A DNA stretch of 22,502 bases from Candidatus Delongbacteria bacterium. GTDB taxonomy: Bacteria > Delongbacteria > UBA4055. How positions within the stretch are numbered: position 1 is the first letter of the stretch; every line of letters starts with the position of its first letter. The position numbers and the translations under genes are program-made. The DNA lies in contig JAFGUL010000239.1 of NCBI GenBank assembly GCA_016938535.1, positions 1 to 22,502 on the forward strand, written 5' to 3'. The notes below the pieces were generated by a model that ran no database searches, was not told where the DNA came from, and worked only from the letters and a program-made list of their open reading frames with translations. Below are positions 1 through 8,104 of the stretch, piece after piece.

Positions 1-56
1 AAATATTTCTACTACATAACTTCAGATAACGCGAAGTAAGTTGAAATAAACTCTAT

Positions 57-89
57 AAAAAAAGCCGGCTCAAACTGCCGGCTTTTTTT
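57..89. terminator. Bidirectional intrinsic terminator after batE
   Basis: A 13-bp perfect stem (57-69 paired with 77-89) has a GCCGGC core flanked by a run of A on one side and T on the other, with a 7-nt loop (TCAAACT). The flanking runs give a U-tract on both strands, so it can stop transcription either way. The batE stop codon (88-90, minus strand) lies inside the stem. Confidence 0.9.
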
Positions 90-852
90 ATATCTCGATC
101 ATCTGATCCTTTCTGATCCATCCCCGCTTTTCGCTGTCGAGCTCTATTTCGTACCAGTTCTCATTTGAACGGATGATATCAGCTTTTGTGCCCTGATGCA
201 GAAAAAAGAGTTCACTTGAAATATTGTCGTCAGGAGATGAAAGCACCGAAACTTTGAATTCGGAAATGACGCCGGATCTCGAAAAATATATCCTGTGAAT
301 ATCATAGTATAAATAAGAGGTCAAAAAAAGTCCGGCAAGGCTGATCAGGCAAATATAGAACAGAGTTTTTTGTAAAATTGTATTTCTGAGCAGAATATAA
401 GTTGAAATTAGTACAGCAAAAATAAACAGCATTGAGTAAAAAGCGGTTTTAACGGAGTGAATATTAAATAAATCCCTTACATTATTATATAGAGTGAAAA
501 ATGGAGCAATTGTTTCTTCTTCAGTTTTATCGATAAGTGAAAATTTTGCTATCTTGAGGTTTTCGGTCACATCACGGTCATCAGGAGCGAGTTTCAATGC
601 TCTTTCGTAGAAAACTATCGTTTCGGCTATGTTCCCAAGTTTGTAATGTGTATTTCCGAGATTATAATAGATCTCTCCGCTTTCGTAACCCCCGTCAATT
701 ATCTTCCGGTACAGATCTGCTGCTTTTTCAAATTCCCCCTTTTCATAAAATGAATTAGCTTCGTGAAAGTCCGTATGAGGGGAGGCGTTCAATACCAGGA
801 TCGGGATCAGTAGAGCAAGAAAAATATATGCGATATTAAAAAATCTTTTCAT
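88..852 (-). CDS. batE: BatE-like TPR/SH3 membrane protein
   Basis: A 254-residue envelope protein. The N-terminus has a signal or anchor segment (about residues 5-22). Residues 30-105 form TPR repeats (EKGEFEKAADLYRKI and YYNLGNTHYKLGN are typical). Two hydrophobic helices follow at about 134-156 and 159-183, and residues 195-254 look like a bacterial SH3 domain (NWYEIELDSEKRGWI). TPR, two membrane helices and SH3 is the BatE layout of the Bacteroides aerotolerance operon. The start overlaps the batD stop by 4 nt (ATGA), so the two are translationally coupled. The usual MoxR, DUF58 and BatA/BatB VWA partners are absent here. Bat proteins are linked to oxygen tolerance and envelope stress, but the biochemical role is not established. 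Confidence 0.82.
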   Translation of the reverse strand: MKRFFNIAYIFLALLIPILVLNASPHTDFHEANSFYEKGEFEKAADLYRKIIDGGYESGEIYYNLGNTHYKLGNIAETIVFYERALKLAPDDRDVTENLKIAKFSLIDKTEEETIAPFFTLYNNVRDLFNIHSVKTAFYSMLFIFAVLISTYILLRNTILQKTLFYICLISLAGLFLTSYLYYDIHRIYFSRSGVISEFKVSVLSSPDDNISSELFFLHQGTKADIIRSNENWYEIELDSEKRGWIRKDQMIEI

Positions 853-2654
853 TTCAGCCTCTCGTTCAGTTTGGTCATAAGATCTTTTGCTTTTTCAAGG
901 TCATTTTTCATTTCCTCAGAACCGGGTTTTGAAGGAGCAAACTGTATCGAAGCGGATTTGCTTAGAAGTTCTTCCATATTTATGATTATATCATCTTCAA
1001 CATTTTCCATCCTCAGTGCTTCAGAAACCTCATCTGTGATTATTCCTGCATGACTTATATTCAGTTTATCCGCTATGAATTTCAGGAGAGCTTCATCAAG
1101 ATCCTTATAATACTGTGTGATATCTCCCGAATCAAGTGATGAATAGCATTTCTTTAATCTTTTTTTCGCATTCTTCGCAGCTTTTCTTCTCCTTGCAGCG
1201 GCAGTGTTGCCCCGGTTCTTTAACACATAAACACTCAGTATAAAAGATATCAGAATAAGCGAAAATGCTGATAATATTGAGATCGTGAATTTGAGGGGTT
1301 CGAAATATTTATGAGTAACAGGATAGATATCGCCGGGATCTTTTTTGATGTATCTGATATCGCTGGCAAGTACCTCGATATTTCTTCTTGCAGAGCCTGA
1401 ATTTCTTGCTGTAACAAAGCCGTTTGTATCCGAACCTGTTGCTGTTATAATCCGGCCTGCCGCTGAAACAGTTTTATATTTTTTTGATCCTATATCAAAA
1501 TACGAAAAGGATATATCATTTATCTTATGTTTTCCAGGATTACGGGGCAGTAAAAGATATTCAAATATAACTTTTCCACTGTTTTTTTTATCAGGTTCAA
1601 GTATCACAGTTCTTTTGGGATCGTAAACTTCAAGATCAGCAGGAAATTCGGGTTTCAGTTCATTAATGTCGTTCAGATTGCCCGTTCCCGAGACCGTTAT
1701 CTTGAAATTCACAGCTTCATTGACAGAAACGGAGTCGTTATCAAGATATGAATTGATCTTGAAAGTCCCCACAGTCCCCGTAAAGTCAGCCGGTTTTCCC
1801 TCATCGGGAAGAGGCTTAACATTGATCTTTATATCTTCTGACAGAACTGTTTTTTCGGAATAATTTCTGAAGGTCGAGAAAAGGTCATCGTCAAAGAACG
1901 GGTCATTGAAAAAATTTGAAGTGTTCCTTCTTTTGGTCCTCACTTCGACAGGTACGATAACAGTAAGTGACTCAATGTTCCTTTCACCGGCTGAAGTCGG
2001 GCTTATCCAGTAGCTTGCGACCGGCAGAGTATTGTATTTAACACCGTTTCGGATCGTTTGAACGAGTGTTCTGAGCTCATCGTTCGGTATATCTATTCTC
2101 TCTTTGAGAAAATTAGTGAATTTCGGTTCCGAAGCTATAGAAGGGATGCTGAGTTTGATCTCAGGCTTTATGTATAGAGTGTAATCGATCCTGACCATTT
2201 CACCTACATAAACATCATTAGAGCTGACTTTAGACAAAATGAACATATCTCTTGATCTTGCACCGGCGTTCTGACCCTCTTCATGAACGGTGATCCTGAG
2301 TTCCTGTGATCGGTATTCTTTACCGCCTTCTTTAACTACAGCAGGTTCAACTGTAATTACACCCGTTATTTTTGGCGAGAATCTGTAGGTAAGAGTGATC
2401 GATTTTGTAGCTGCACCGTTTATTATTGAAGTTCTGGATGACTGATAGGGACCCGAAATTTTCACAAGATCCTTAAAATCAGGATACTGAATTGATACAT
2501 CGGAATCGAAATTTTCAAGAGTTATCTCGATATCAAAAGCATCGGTCTTAAAGATGTCAACCGCCGAAGCGCTCATTTTCACGGACTTCTGCGGATAGAG
2601 CGAACTGAACAAAGCTGCAAAGATCAGCAATATGTAAACGGTCTTAAGCCTCAT
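849..2654 (-). CDS. batD: BatD-like oxygen tolerance protein
   Basis: A 601-residue exported membrane protein of the BatD (oxygen tolerance) family. It starts with a signal peptide (MRLKTVYILLIFAALFSSLYPQ). A long beta-rich periplasmic region with several Ig-like modules follows, for example near residues 25-110 and 290-390. One transmembrane helix lies at about 455-480, followed by a basic stretch and a helical cytoplasmic tail. I use the ATG at 2654 because GGAG lies 9 nt upstream; an in-frame GTG five codons earlier overlaps that Shine-Dalgarno and is less likely. The gene is followed directly by batE with a 4-nt overlap. It follows the cNMP-binding gene by 74 nt. In Bacteroides the bat genes sit with moxR and VWA-domain genes, which are not in this window. 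Confidence 0.82.
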   Translation of the reverse strand: MRLKTVYILLIFAALFSSLYPQKSVKMSASAVDIFKTDAFDIEITLENFDSDVSIQYPDFKDLVKISGPYQSSRTSIINGAATKSITLTYRFSPKITGVITVEPAVVKEGGKEYRSQELRITVHEEGQNAGARSRDMFILSKVSSNDVYVGEMVRIDYTLYIKPEIKLSIPSIASEPKFTNFLKERIDIPNDELRTLVQTIRNGVKYNTLPVASYWISPTSAGERNIESLTVIVPVEVRTKRRNTSNFFNDPFFDDDLFSTFRNYSEKTVLSEDIKINVKPLPDEGKPADFTGTVGTFKINSYLDNDSVSVNEAVNFKITVSGTGNLNDINELKPEFPADLEVYDPKRTVILEPDKKNSGKVIFEYLLLPRNPGKHKINDISFSYFDIGSKKYKTVSAAGRIITATGSDTNGFVTARNSGSARRNIEVLASDIRYIKKDPGDIYPVTHKYFEPLKFTISILSAFSLILISFILSVYVLKNRGNTAAARRRKAAKNAKKRLKKCYSSLDSGDITQYYKDLDEALLKFIADKLNISHAGIITDEVSEALRMENVEDDIIINMEELLSKSASIQFAPSKPGSEEMKNDLEKAKDLMTKLNERLK

Positions 2655-2728
2655 TCCGTAATTCTCCACATAAAATATTGCGCGAATTTTACTTTTATCA
2701 AGTGCGTTTTGTTCCTGAATATATAAGT

Positions 2729-3190
2729 TTAGATCAGGAAGTTCCGGAGCATAAAATTTGAATTCTCGATACGGTCATAGAGGAGTTCATAAAGTTTTTT
2801 AAGAATATCAAAACCCGCTTTCTTGTCTTTTTCTATCAGTTCGTTGAATTTATGACCGTCTATTCTGATGATCTCAACATCTCCCATGGTCACGGCAGAA
2901 GCGGTTCTGCGTTTTTTTACTATGCAGGACATTTCTCCGAAGATCTCACCCTGATTGATCGTGCAGATAGTCTTGCTCTCTTCTCGGTCGTCGGCAAAGA
3001 ATTTTGATGAAACGAAGATCTTGACCCTTCCTTTAACAACAATGAAAAGATCAAAATTATCCACTGTATCCTCATGGATGAGAGTTTCGTTCGGTTTTAA
3101 TTTTTCCAGCTTTGAAAAAGCGGCAATTTTTTTGAGAACGCTTTCGTCAAGACCTTCAAATAGCCGGGTTTTTTTGAGTTGTTCGATCAT
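2729..3190 (-). CDS. Single-domain cyclic-nucleotide-binding protein
   Basis: A 153-residue protein that is essentially one cNMP-binding (CRP/Fnr-type) beta-barrel. The N-terminus (KKTRLFEGLDESVLKKIAAF) and the phosphate-binding cassette GEIFGEMSCIVKKRRTASA, containing the GE and RTASA elements, are characteristic. There is no helix-turn-helix afterwards, only a C-terminal helix, so it is not a DNA-binding CRP. It may act as a small ligand-responsive adaptor, but the ligand and partner are unknown. A strong GGGAGG Shine-Dalgarno precedes the ATG. It lies 29 nt after the methylmalonyl-CoA epimerase gene in the same direction and is likely co-transcribed with it. Confidence 0.82.
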   Translation of the reverse strand: MIEQLKKTRLFEGLDESVLKKIAAFSKLEKLKPNETLIHEDTVDNFDLFIVVKGRVKIFVSSKFFADDREESKTICTINQGEIFGEMSCIVKKRRTASAVTMGDVEIIRIDGHKFNELIEKDKKAGFDILKKLYELLYDRIENSNFMLRNFLI

Positions 3191-3219
3191 GAAAACCTCC
3201 CGTGGTTTATTCCGTTTAT

Positions 3220-3618
3220 CTAAATTTGAGATAATTCGGTAAGAACGCCGTTGGTGGATTTAGGGTGAACAAACGCTATCTTCATTCCGCCCGCCCCCAT
3301 TCTCGGTTTTTCATCAATAAGCATAAAACCCTGAGACTTGAGTTCTTCGAGAGCGGCTTCAATATCATCAACTTCATAGGCAATGTGATGCAGACCTTCC
3401 CTGTTCTTTTCCAGAAATTTCGATATCGGAGAATTTTCAGACTTCCCCTGAAGGAGCTCGATCCTGCTTTCGCCAACATGGAACATAGCCACTTCAACAT
3501 CCTGCTCAGGTACATATTCCGTTTCGTAATCTTTCTCTCCGGTGATCGCAACATATTTTTCTGCCGCAGCCTTCAGGTCCTTTACAGCGATTCCTATGTG
3601 ATGTATTTTCTTCAGCAT
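3220..3618 (-). CDS. mce: Methylmalonyl-CoA epimerase
   Basis: A 132-residue protein of the glyoxalase/VOC superfamily that interconverts the (S) and (R) forms of methylmalonyl-CoA, linking propionyl-CoA carboxylation to the B12-dependent mutase. Two beta-alpha-beta-beta-beta modules are visible: HHIGIAVKDLKAA at the N-terminus and GLHHIAYEVDDIEAALEEL in the second half. The metal-binding positions are present: His in HHIGIAV, His in GLHHIAY and Glu in the C-terminal LTELSQ. The length is normal for the family. I use the ATG at 3618 because GGAG lies 9 nt upstream; an ATG two codons earlier and a TTG at 3633 are less well placed. The gene is 22 nt downstream of asnS. The mutase and carboxylase are not in the window. 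Confidence 0.9.
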   Translation of the reverse strand: MLKKIHHIGIAVKDLKAAAEKYVAITGEKDYETEYVPEQDVEVAMFHVGESRIELLQGKSENSPISKFLEKNREGLHHIAYEVDDIEAALEELKSQGFMLIDEKPRMGAGGMKIAFVHPKSTNGVLTELSQI

Positions 3619-3640
3619 TTTCATTATCTCCAAAAAAAAA

Positions 3641-5029
3641 TTAAAATTCCGCGTTTTTAGGTGTTCTCGGGAACGGGATTACATCTTTTATGTTCTCAAC
3701 ACCTGTAATATACATAACAGCTCTCTCAAATCCAAGTCCGAATCCGCAATGTTTGTTCGTTCCGAACTTTCTGAGTTCGAGATACCACCAGTAATCCTCT
3801 TTGTTCAGACCCATTTCGGCGATCCTTTTTTCTAAGTATTCGAGCCTTTCTTCCCTCTGGCTTCCTCCGATAATTTCGCCTACGCCGGGAACGAGAAGAT
3901 CCATTGCGGCAACAGTTTTGCCGTCATCGTTCATTCTCATGTAAAAAGCCTTGATGTCCTTCGGATAGTCCGTAACAAATACTGGTTTTTTATATACATG
4001 CTCTGTAAGATATTTTTCGTGCTCGGTCTGAAGGTCTTTTCCCCATTCAGGTTTGAACTCGAATTTCTGGCCGGATCTCACAAGCTCTTCCATTGCCTCG
4101 GTATATGTAACTCTTCCGAAGTCTGAATTTACAAGAAAGTTCAGTCTCTCGAGCAGTGTCTTGTCAACCCACTGGTTGAAAAAAGCCATTTCGTCGGGAG
4201 CATTTTCAAGAACATACGAAATGATGTATTTCATCATATCTTCCGCCATGTCCATGTCATCGTTAAGGTCGGAGAAAGCAATCTCGGGCTCGATCATCCA
4301 GAACTCGGACGCATGCCTTTGTGTGTTGGATCTTTCGGCTCTGAAAGTCGGTCCGAAGGTATAAACCTTGCCGAAAGACATGCAGAAATTCTCCACATTG
4401 AGCTGACCGCTTACGGTCAGGCTGGTTTGTTTCCCGAAAAAGTCTTTTGAGTAGTCGATCTTTCCGTCTTCTGTTCTCGGGATCTTTTCCGGATCAAGAG
4501 TAGTCACGGAGAACATTTCACCCGCACCTTCGCAGTCGCTTCCCGTAATTATCGGTGTATGAACATAAACGAAATTCCTTTCGGTAAAGAATTTGTGGAT
4601 AGCGAAAGCGAGAAGGCTCCTTACTCTGAAAACAGCCTTGTAAAGGTTTGTTCTCGGCCTTAAGTGAGCGATCGTCCTTAAATACTCGACCGAATGTCTT
4701 TTTTTCTGCAGAGGAAAATCAGGATCGCAAAGCCCTATGATCTCTATTGAAGATGCCTGTATCTCAAAAGGCTGTTTGTCGCCGGGAGATTTTATCAGCT
4801 TTCCTTCGATTTGAAGAGAAGAACCTGTTGAGATCTTTGTCAGTTCATTGAAGTTCGGAAGATTCTCATCGAAAACGATCTGTATATTTTTGAATGTAGT
4901 TCCGTCGTTAAGTTCGATAAAACCGAATGTCTTTGAACTTCTGAGAGTTCTGACCCATCCCGCTACGGAGACATTTTTGTCAAAAAGCTCAGAATATTTT
5001 TTCCACATCTCACAGGCTTCAGTGCGCAT
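3641..5029 (-). CDS. asnS: Asparaginyl-tRNA synthetase
   Basis: A 462-residue class IIb aminoacyl-tRNA synthetase that charges tRNA-Asn in the cytoplasm; E. coli AsnRS is about 466 residues. The N-terminal OB-fold anticodon-binding domain ([20 protein letters not shown]) covers about residues 18-105. The catalytic domain holds class II motif 2 ([21 protein letters not shown]) and motif 3 ([15 protein letters not shown]), and the family-typical [11 protein letters not shown] ends the protein. The ATG at 5029 has a GGGAGA Shine-Dalgarno. An intrinsic terminator sits only about 28 nt upstream of the start codon, so transcription from the preceding genes should be reduced. No T-box leader is visible. 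Confidence 0.97.
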   Translation of the reverse strand: MRTEACEMWKKYSELFDKNVSVAGWVRTLRSSKTFGFIELNDGTTFKNIQIVFDENLPNFNELTKISTGSSLQIEGKLIKSPGDKQPFEIQASSIEIIGLCDPDFPLQKKRHSVEYLRTIAHLRPRTNLYKAVFRVRSLLAFAIHKFFTERNFVYVHTPIITGSDCEGAGEMFSVTTLDPEKIPRTEDGKIDYSKDFFGKQTSLTVSGQLNVENFCMSFGKVYTFGPTFRAERSNTQRHASEFWMIEPEIAFSDLNDDMDMAEDMMKYIISYVLENAPDEMAFFNQWVDKTLLERLNFLVNSDFGRVTYTEAMEELVRSGQKFEFKPEWGKDLQTEHEKYLTEHVYKKPVFVTDYPKDIKAFYMRMNDDGKTVAAMDLLVPGVGEIIGGSQREERLEYLEKRIAEMGLNKEDYWWYLELRKFGTNKHCGFGLGFERAVMYITGVENIKDVIPFPRTPKNAEF

Positions 5030-5056
5030 TATTCTCTCCCTGCCTTAAATTTTTTG

Positions 5057-5083
5057 TAAAAAAAAGTGCCCTTTCGGACACTT
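5057..5083 (-). terminator. Intrinsic terminator between the Cys-rich small gene and asnS
   Basis: On the minus strand an 8-bp stem AAGTGTCC/GGGCACTT (one U-G wobble) closes on a GAAA tetraloop and runs into eight T. It starts inside the stop codon of the small Cys-rich gene (5082-5084) and ends about 28 nt before the asnS start codon. Confidence 0.85.
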
Positions 5084-5270
5084 ACTGTTTCAGATAAGAA
5101 TCCATTGTTTTGTCGGGGCATTTGCAGGCCTTGACAACATTCTCGCTGAATTTGTGTGTGTTGGCTGCCGATAAAAACGGCTTGACGATCTTGACGATCT
5201 GAATCTGTTCTCCGCATACCGGGCAGAGGCCTCTTGTCGCTTTTAGACCGTAAACTTGTTTCTTAGCCAT
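5082..5270 (-). CDS. Small zinc-ribbon-like protein of unknown function
   Basis: A 62-residue basic protein starting MAKKQVYGLKATRG. It has a CPVC pair at residues 16-19 and a second Cys pair in ACKCP near residues 49-51, so four cysteines in a spacing compatible with a small zinc ribbon. The basic N-terminus and size resemble small ribosome- or RNA-associated proteins, but I do not recognise the family. AAAGGAG precedes the ATG at a normal distance, which supports real translation. It lies 24 nt downstream of the lipoprotein gene and is followed at once by a strong terminator. Zinc binding is inferred from the cysteines only. Confidence 0.75.
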   Translation of the reverse strand: MAKKQVYGLKATRGLCPVCGEQIQIVKIVKPFLSAANTHKFSENVVKACKCPDKTMDSYLKQ

Positions 5271-5294
5271 TGTCTGACTCCTTTGAAATTTATT

Positions 5295-5759
5295 TTAATT
5301 AACTATTTGAAATTCCTTCCCTGCGATCTTCAGGCTGTCAACGAAAAGATTCAATTCATAGTAGCCCTTTTTCCAGTCTGTTTTTATACCCGCAGTATAT
5401 TCAAGGAAATCATCCTTCGTTCTCAGTACCATTTCTTTATCGGTTCTTGAGATCACATTTCCGTTCCCGTCGCTCCATACTTCGCCGAAAAGAATTTTCC
5501 CGTCACTCTCTGAATCATTTTTTATGATGAGCTCATACCATATCCAGTCAGCTGAATTTATTCCGAAACTGTCAGAGTAAACCCTCAGCGGTTTTGACAG
5601 TCCGTCCTTACCCGAAGAAAAGAAATGAAGGGATTCATAACCGACAACAGGAACGAATCCGGTATCTTTTTGCTCTTCGGCAGGTATCGAAGTGAAGTAA
5701 ACACATCCGGTAGTTGATATTAGAAAGAGCGAAATGATCAGAGCATAGAATTTATTCAT
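5295..5759 (-). CDS. Predicted lipoprotein of unknown function
   Basis: A 154-residue protein beginning MNKFYALIISLFLISTTGC, a short basic start, a hydrophobic core and a lipobox (STTGC), so it should be lipidated on that Cys and anchored in the envelope. The mature part is beta-rich, and segments such as WIWYELIIKNDSESDGKILFGE suggest an Ig-like or beta-sandwich fold. I do not recognise the family. I chose the ATG at 5759 because GAGG lies 8 nt upstream and the signal peptide begins there; the frame stays open nine codons further upstream. It is the first gene of the minus-strand run, with a promoter candidate about 30 nt upstream. Confidence 0.82.
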   Translation of the reverse strand: MNKFYALIISLFLISTTGCVYFTSIPAEEQKDTGFVPVVGYESLHFFSSGKDGLSKPLRVYSDSFGINSADWIWYELIIKNDSESDGKILFGEVWSDGNGNVISRTDKEMVLRTKDDFLEYTAGIKTDWKKGYYELNLFVDSLKIAGKEFQIVN

Positions 5760-5788
5760 TGCTTTAGCCTCATTTGAACAAGTCATTA

Positions 5789-5817
5789 AATATAAAGAAA
5801 CGAGAAACTAAAAACAA
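5789..5817 (-). promoter_or_regulatory. Sigma70-like promoter for the lipoprotein gene
   Basis: TTGTTT at 5812-5817 and TATATT at 5789-5794 (minus strand) are separated by exactly 17 nt. Predicted transcription would start about 20-25 nt before the lipoprotein ATG. Assigned by inspection only. Confidence 0.45.
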
Positions 5818-5842
5818 GTAAAAATTGCCGTAATTTTAATAC

Positions 5843-5871
5843 TTGAATTATATGGTTTGATTATTTATCTT
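5843..5871 (+). promoter_or_regulatory. Weak promoter candidate for the AOR operon
   Basis: TTGAAT (5843-5848) and TATCTT (5866-5871) are 17 nt apart, each matching four of six consensus bases. It lies about 73 nt before the AOR start in the divergent intergenic region. It is a modest match, so the true promoter may differ. Confidence 0.28.
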
Positions 5872-5943
5872 GTAATACTGCATATAACGGATACGGGAAA
5901 TAGTGAAAAACACACAACTGAAAATAAAACAAGGGAGACAAAA

Positions 5944-8103
5944 ATGGATGTAAACGATCTGAAATCAAAGCACAAACTGCTTAAAGAAATGATCTACGAG
6001 CCGAAAGAACTGTACAGAGGATATACTGACAGAATTCTGTACATAAATCTTGACGATAACACCGTTAAGGTGAAAACCGTTCCCGAAGAAATGAAGAAAA
6101 AATTCATAGGCGGAAAAGGTTACGGTCTCAGACTGTTATGGGATGCGACTAAACCAGAAACAAAGTGGAACGACAACGAGAACGAGATCATCATTAGCCC
6201 GGGACCGATTGCAGGTATCACGCAGTATGCCGGAGCGGGAAAATCTCTCGTAGTATCAATATCACCTATGACAGATATCGTAATTGACAGTAATGTCGGC
6301 GGATATTTCGGCCCGTTCCTGAAATTCTCAGGATTTGATGCGCTCGAGATACAGGGAAAAGCAAAAAATGATGTAATAATCTTAATTGACGGCGTGAACA
6401 ACAGAATAAGCATTGAAGAGGCCCCGGCGGAAGCTATAGACAGTCATGTGCTGGCCGAGCAGCTTACTGAAATGTATTCAGAGAGCTCAGACCCGAGGGA
6501 CATGAAGAATGTATCTGTGGTTTCGGCAGGTCACGCCGCAGAGAATACAATGATCGGGATGCTCAATTTCAGCTGGTATGATATTAAGAGGAAGCTTTGC
6601 AGACTTAAACAGGCAGGAAGAGGCGGTATCGGAACTGTATTAAGGGACAAAAAGATAAAAGCAGTTGTTGTAAAGTCGGCGGGAATTACACAGGACCCGA
6701 ATCATGTGGCTGATATGGAGGCAATAAAAGAAAGAGGAGCGCGGTTCGCTAAAGAGATGAAGGAACTTGATCCGCATCAGTGCAGAATGAAACAGGAGGG
6801 TACAGCGCATCTTGTTAACATAATGAACGATTACAACCTTCTTCCGACATATAACTTCAAGTACGGTTCGCACAAAGACGCCGACAATATTCATTCAAGG
6901 GTCTGGAACAGTAAATTCACTCAGGGTATGAATGACGGCTGCTGGATAGGCTGTACCATGAACTGCTGCAAGGGTGTTGACAATTTCGAACTGAAAACCG
7001 GACCTTACAAGGGACAGAAAGTCACAGTTGACGGGCCGGAATACGAGACGGCCGCAGGAGTAGGTTCGAACATGGGTATCTTCGATCCCGACGCGATCAT
7101 TGAACTCAACTTCTACTGTGATACTTATGGAATTGACACCATATCTTATGGAACTATGACAGCTTTCGCTATGGAATGCTACGAGAACGGAATAATCACA
7201 AAAGAGCACTCAGGCGGGATCGAACTTAAATTCGGTAATATTGATGCCGCATTCGAACTGATCCACCAGATGGCAAGAGGCGAAGGTTTCGGAAAGATCG
7301 CAGGTCTCGGAGTCCGCGGAATGAAGAAATATTTTGCGGCAAATTACGGTGCTGATATGAACTTCATGAACGATATCGGAATGGAGAACAAGGGTCTTGA
7401 GTACTCTCAGTATGTTTCCAAAGAATCTCTTGCTCAGCAGGGAGGATACGCAATGACGAACAAGGGCCCTCAGCATGATGAAGCATGGCTGATCTTCATG
7501 GACATGGTGAACAAACAGATCCCGTCTTTCGAAGATAAAGCTGAAGCACTGCATTATTTCCCGATGTTCAGAACATGGTTCGGACTTAACGGACTCTGCA
7601 AACTTCCATGGAACGATGTAGAGCCTGAAGGCAATGCTGAAACTGACGAACCTGCAAAAGTACCCGAGCATCTTGACAACTATGTTACTATATTCAACGC
7701 TGTGACCGGAAGTAATATTGATAAGCACGAACTTATCCGTCAGTCGGAAAGAGTTTATAACTTCCAGAGAACTTTCAATATCAGAAGAGGCTACGGATTA
7801 AGAAAGCATGATGCACAGCCTTACAGAGCTGCAGGTCCTGTTACTGCGGAAGAATACAAGAGCATGGAAGATTTCTATGACAAGAAGATGAAGGAAGAGA
7901 TCGGGGTCGATCCTGCAGGAAAATCAGTTGAAGAAAAGATCGCTATCACGAGAAAATACAGAGAAGACCGCTATGAGCAGCTTCTTGATGCAGTTTATCT
8001 GAGAAGAGGATGGACAAAGAACGGTGTTCCGAAGGTCGAGTATATGAAAGAGATCGGAATGGATCTTCCTGAAGTAATAGAAATACTTTCAAAGCATCAG
8101 TAA
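5944..8103 (+). CDS. aor: Aldehyde:ferredoxin oxidoreductase family tungstoenzyme
   Basis: A 719-residue member of the AOR family, which uses a tungsten (or molybdenum) bis-pterin and a [4Fe-4S] cluster to oxidise aldehydes or reduce acids with ferredoxin. The N-terminal AOR domain begins near residue 22 (YRGYTDRILYINLDDN) after a charged extension. GGKGYGLRLLWD, SNVGGYFGPFLKFSGFDA and HDEAWLIF are family-typical segments. Candidate cluster cysteines are C333, C337 and C341/C342 (CWIGCTMNCC) plus C552 (GLNGLCKLPW). The first three are spaced CX3CX3C, against CX2CX3C in Pyrococcus AOR. At 719 residues it is longer than the roughly 605 of the classical enzyme. The ATG at 5944 has GGGAG upstream; an earlier in-frame start at 5857 lies within the promoter region. 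Substrate is unknown. Sulfur-carrier and activating-enzyme genes follow directly. Confidence 0.9.
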   Translation: MDVNDLKSKHKLLKEMIYEPKELYRGYTDRILYINLDDNTVKVKTVPEEMKKKFIGGKGYGLRLLWDATKPETKWNDNENEIIISPGPIAGITQYAGAGKSLVVSISPMTDIVIDSNVGGYFGPFLKFSGFDALEIQGKAKNDVIILIDGVNNRISIEEAPAEAIDSHVLAEQLTEMYSESSDPRDMKNVSVVSAGHAAENTMIGMLNFSWYDIKRKLCRLKQAGRGGIGTVLRDKKIKAVVVKSAGITQDPNHVADMEAIKERGARFAKEMKELDPHQCRMKQEGTAHLVNIMNDYNLLPTYNFKYGSHKDADNIHSRVWNSKFTQGMNDGCWIGCTMNCCKGVDNFELKTGPYKGQKVTVDGPEYETAAGVGSNMGIFDPDAIIELNFYCDTYGIDTISYGTMTAFAMECYENGIITKEHSGGIELKFGNIDAAFELIHQMARGEGFGKIAGLGVRGMKKYFAANYGADMNFMNDIGMENKGLEYSQYVSKESLAQQGGYAMTNKGPQHDEAWLIFMDMVNKQIPSFEDKAEALHYFPMFRTWFGLNGLCKLPWNDVEPEGNAETDEPAKVPEHLDNYVTIFNAVTGSNIDKHELIRQSERVYNFQRTFNIRRGYGLRKHDAQPYRAAGPVTAEEYKSMEDFYDKKMKEEIGVDPAGKSVEEKIAITRKYREDRYEQLLDAVYLRRGWTKNGVPKVEYMKEIGMDLPEVIEILSKHQ

Positions 8104-8104
8104 T

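Noticed and set aside
1..39. Possible tail of a plus-strand gene (reading KYFYYITSDNAK then TAA at 37-39) before the terminator
   Set aside because: Only 12 codons are visible, with nothing to identify it. The following bidirectional terminator is consistent with it, but does not prove it.
2711..2739. Stem-loop TTCCTGA/TCAGGAA between batD and the cNMP gene
   Set aside because: The loop is 15 nt and no T-run follows, so it is not a convincing terminator.
4990..5090. T-box or leader peptide controlling asnS
   Set aside because: No T-box consensus or Asn-rich short reading frame was seen between the small gene and asnS.
5029..5217. Alternative 62-codon minus-strand frame across the asnS start and small Cys-rich gene
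   Set aside because: It overlaps the better-supported frame with a strong Shine-Dalgarno and cysteine pattern, and crosses a terminator.
5857..5943. Upstream in-frame start of the AOR gene at 5857
   Set aside because: It lies within the promoter region, lacks a Shine-Dalgarno and adds 29 atypical residues; ATG at 5944 has GGGAG.
7210..7728. Long antisense reading frame of about 172 codons inside the AOR gene
   Set aside because: It is entirely inside a strongly supported gene, has no recognisable protein sequence and no ribosome binding site.
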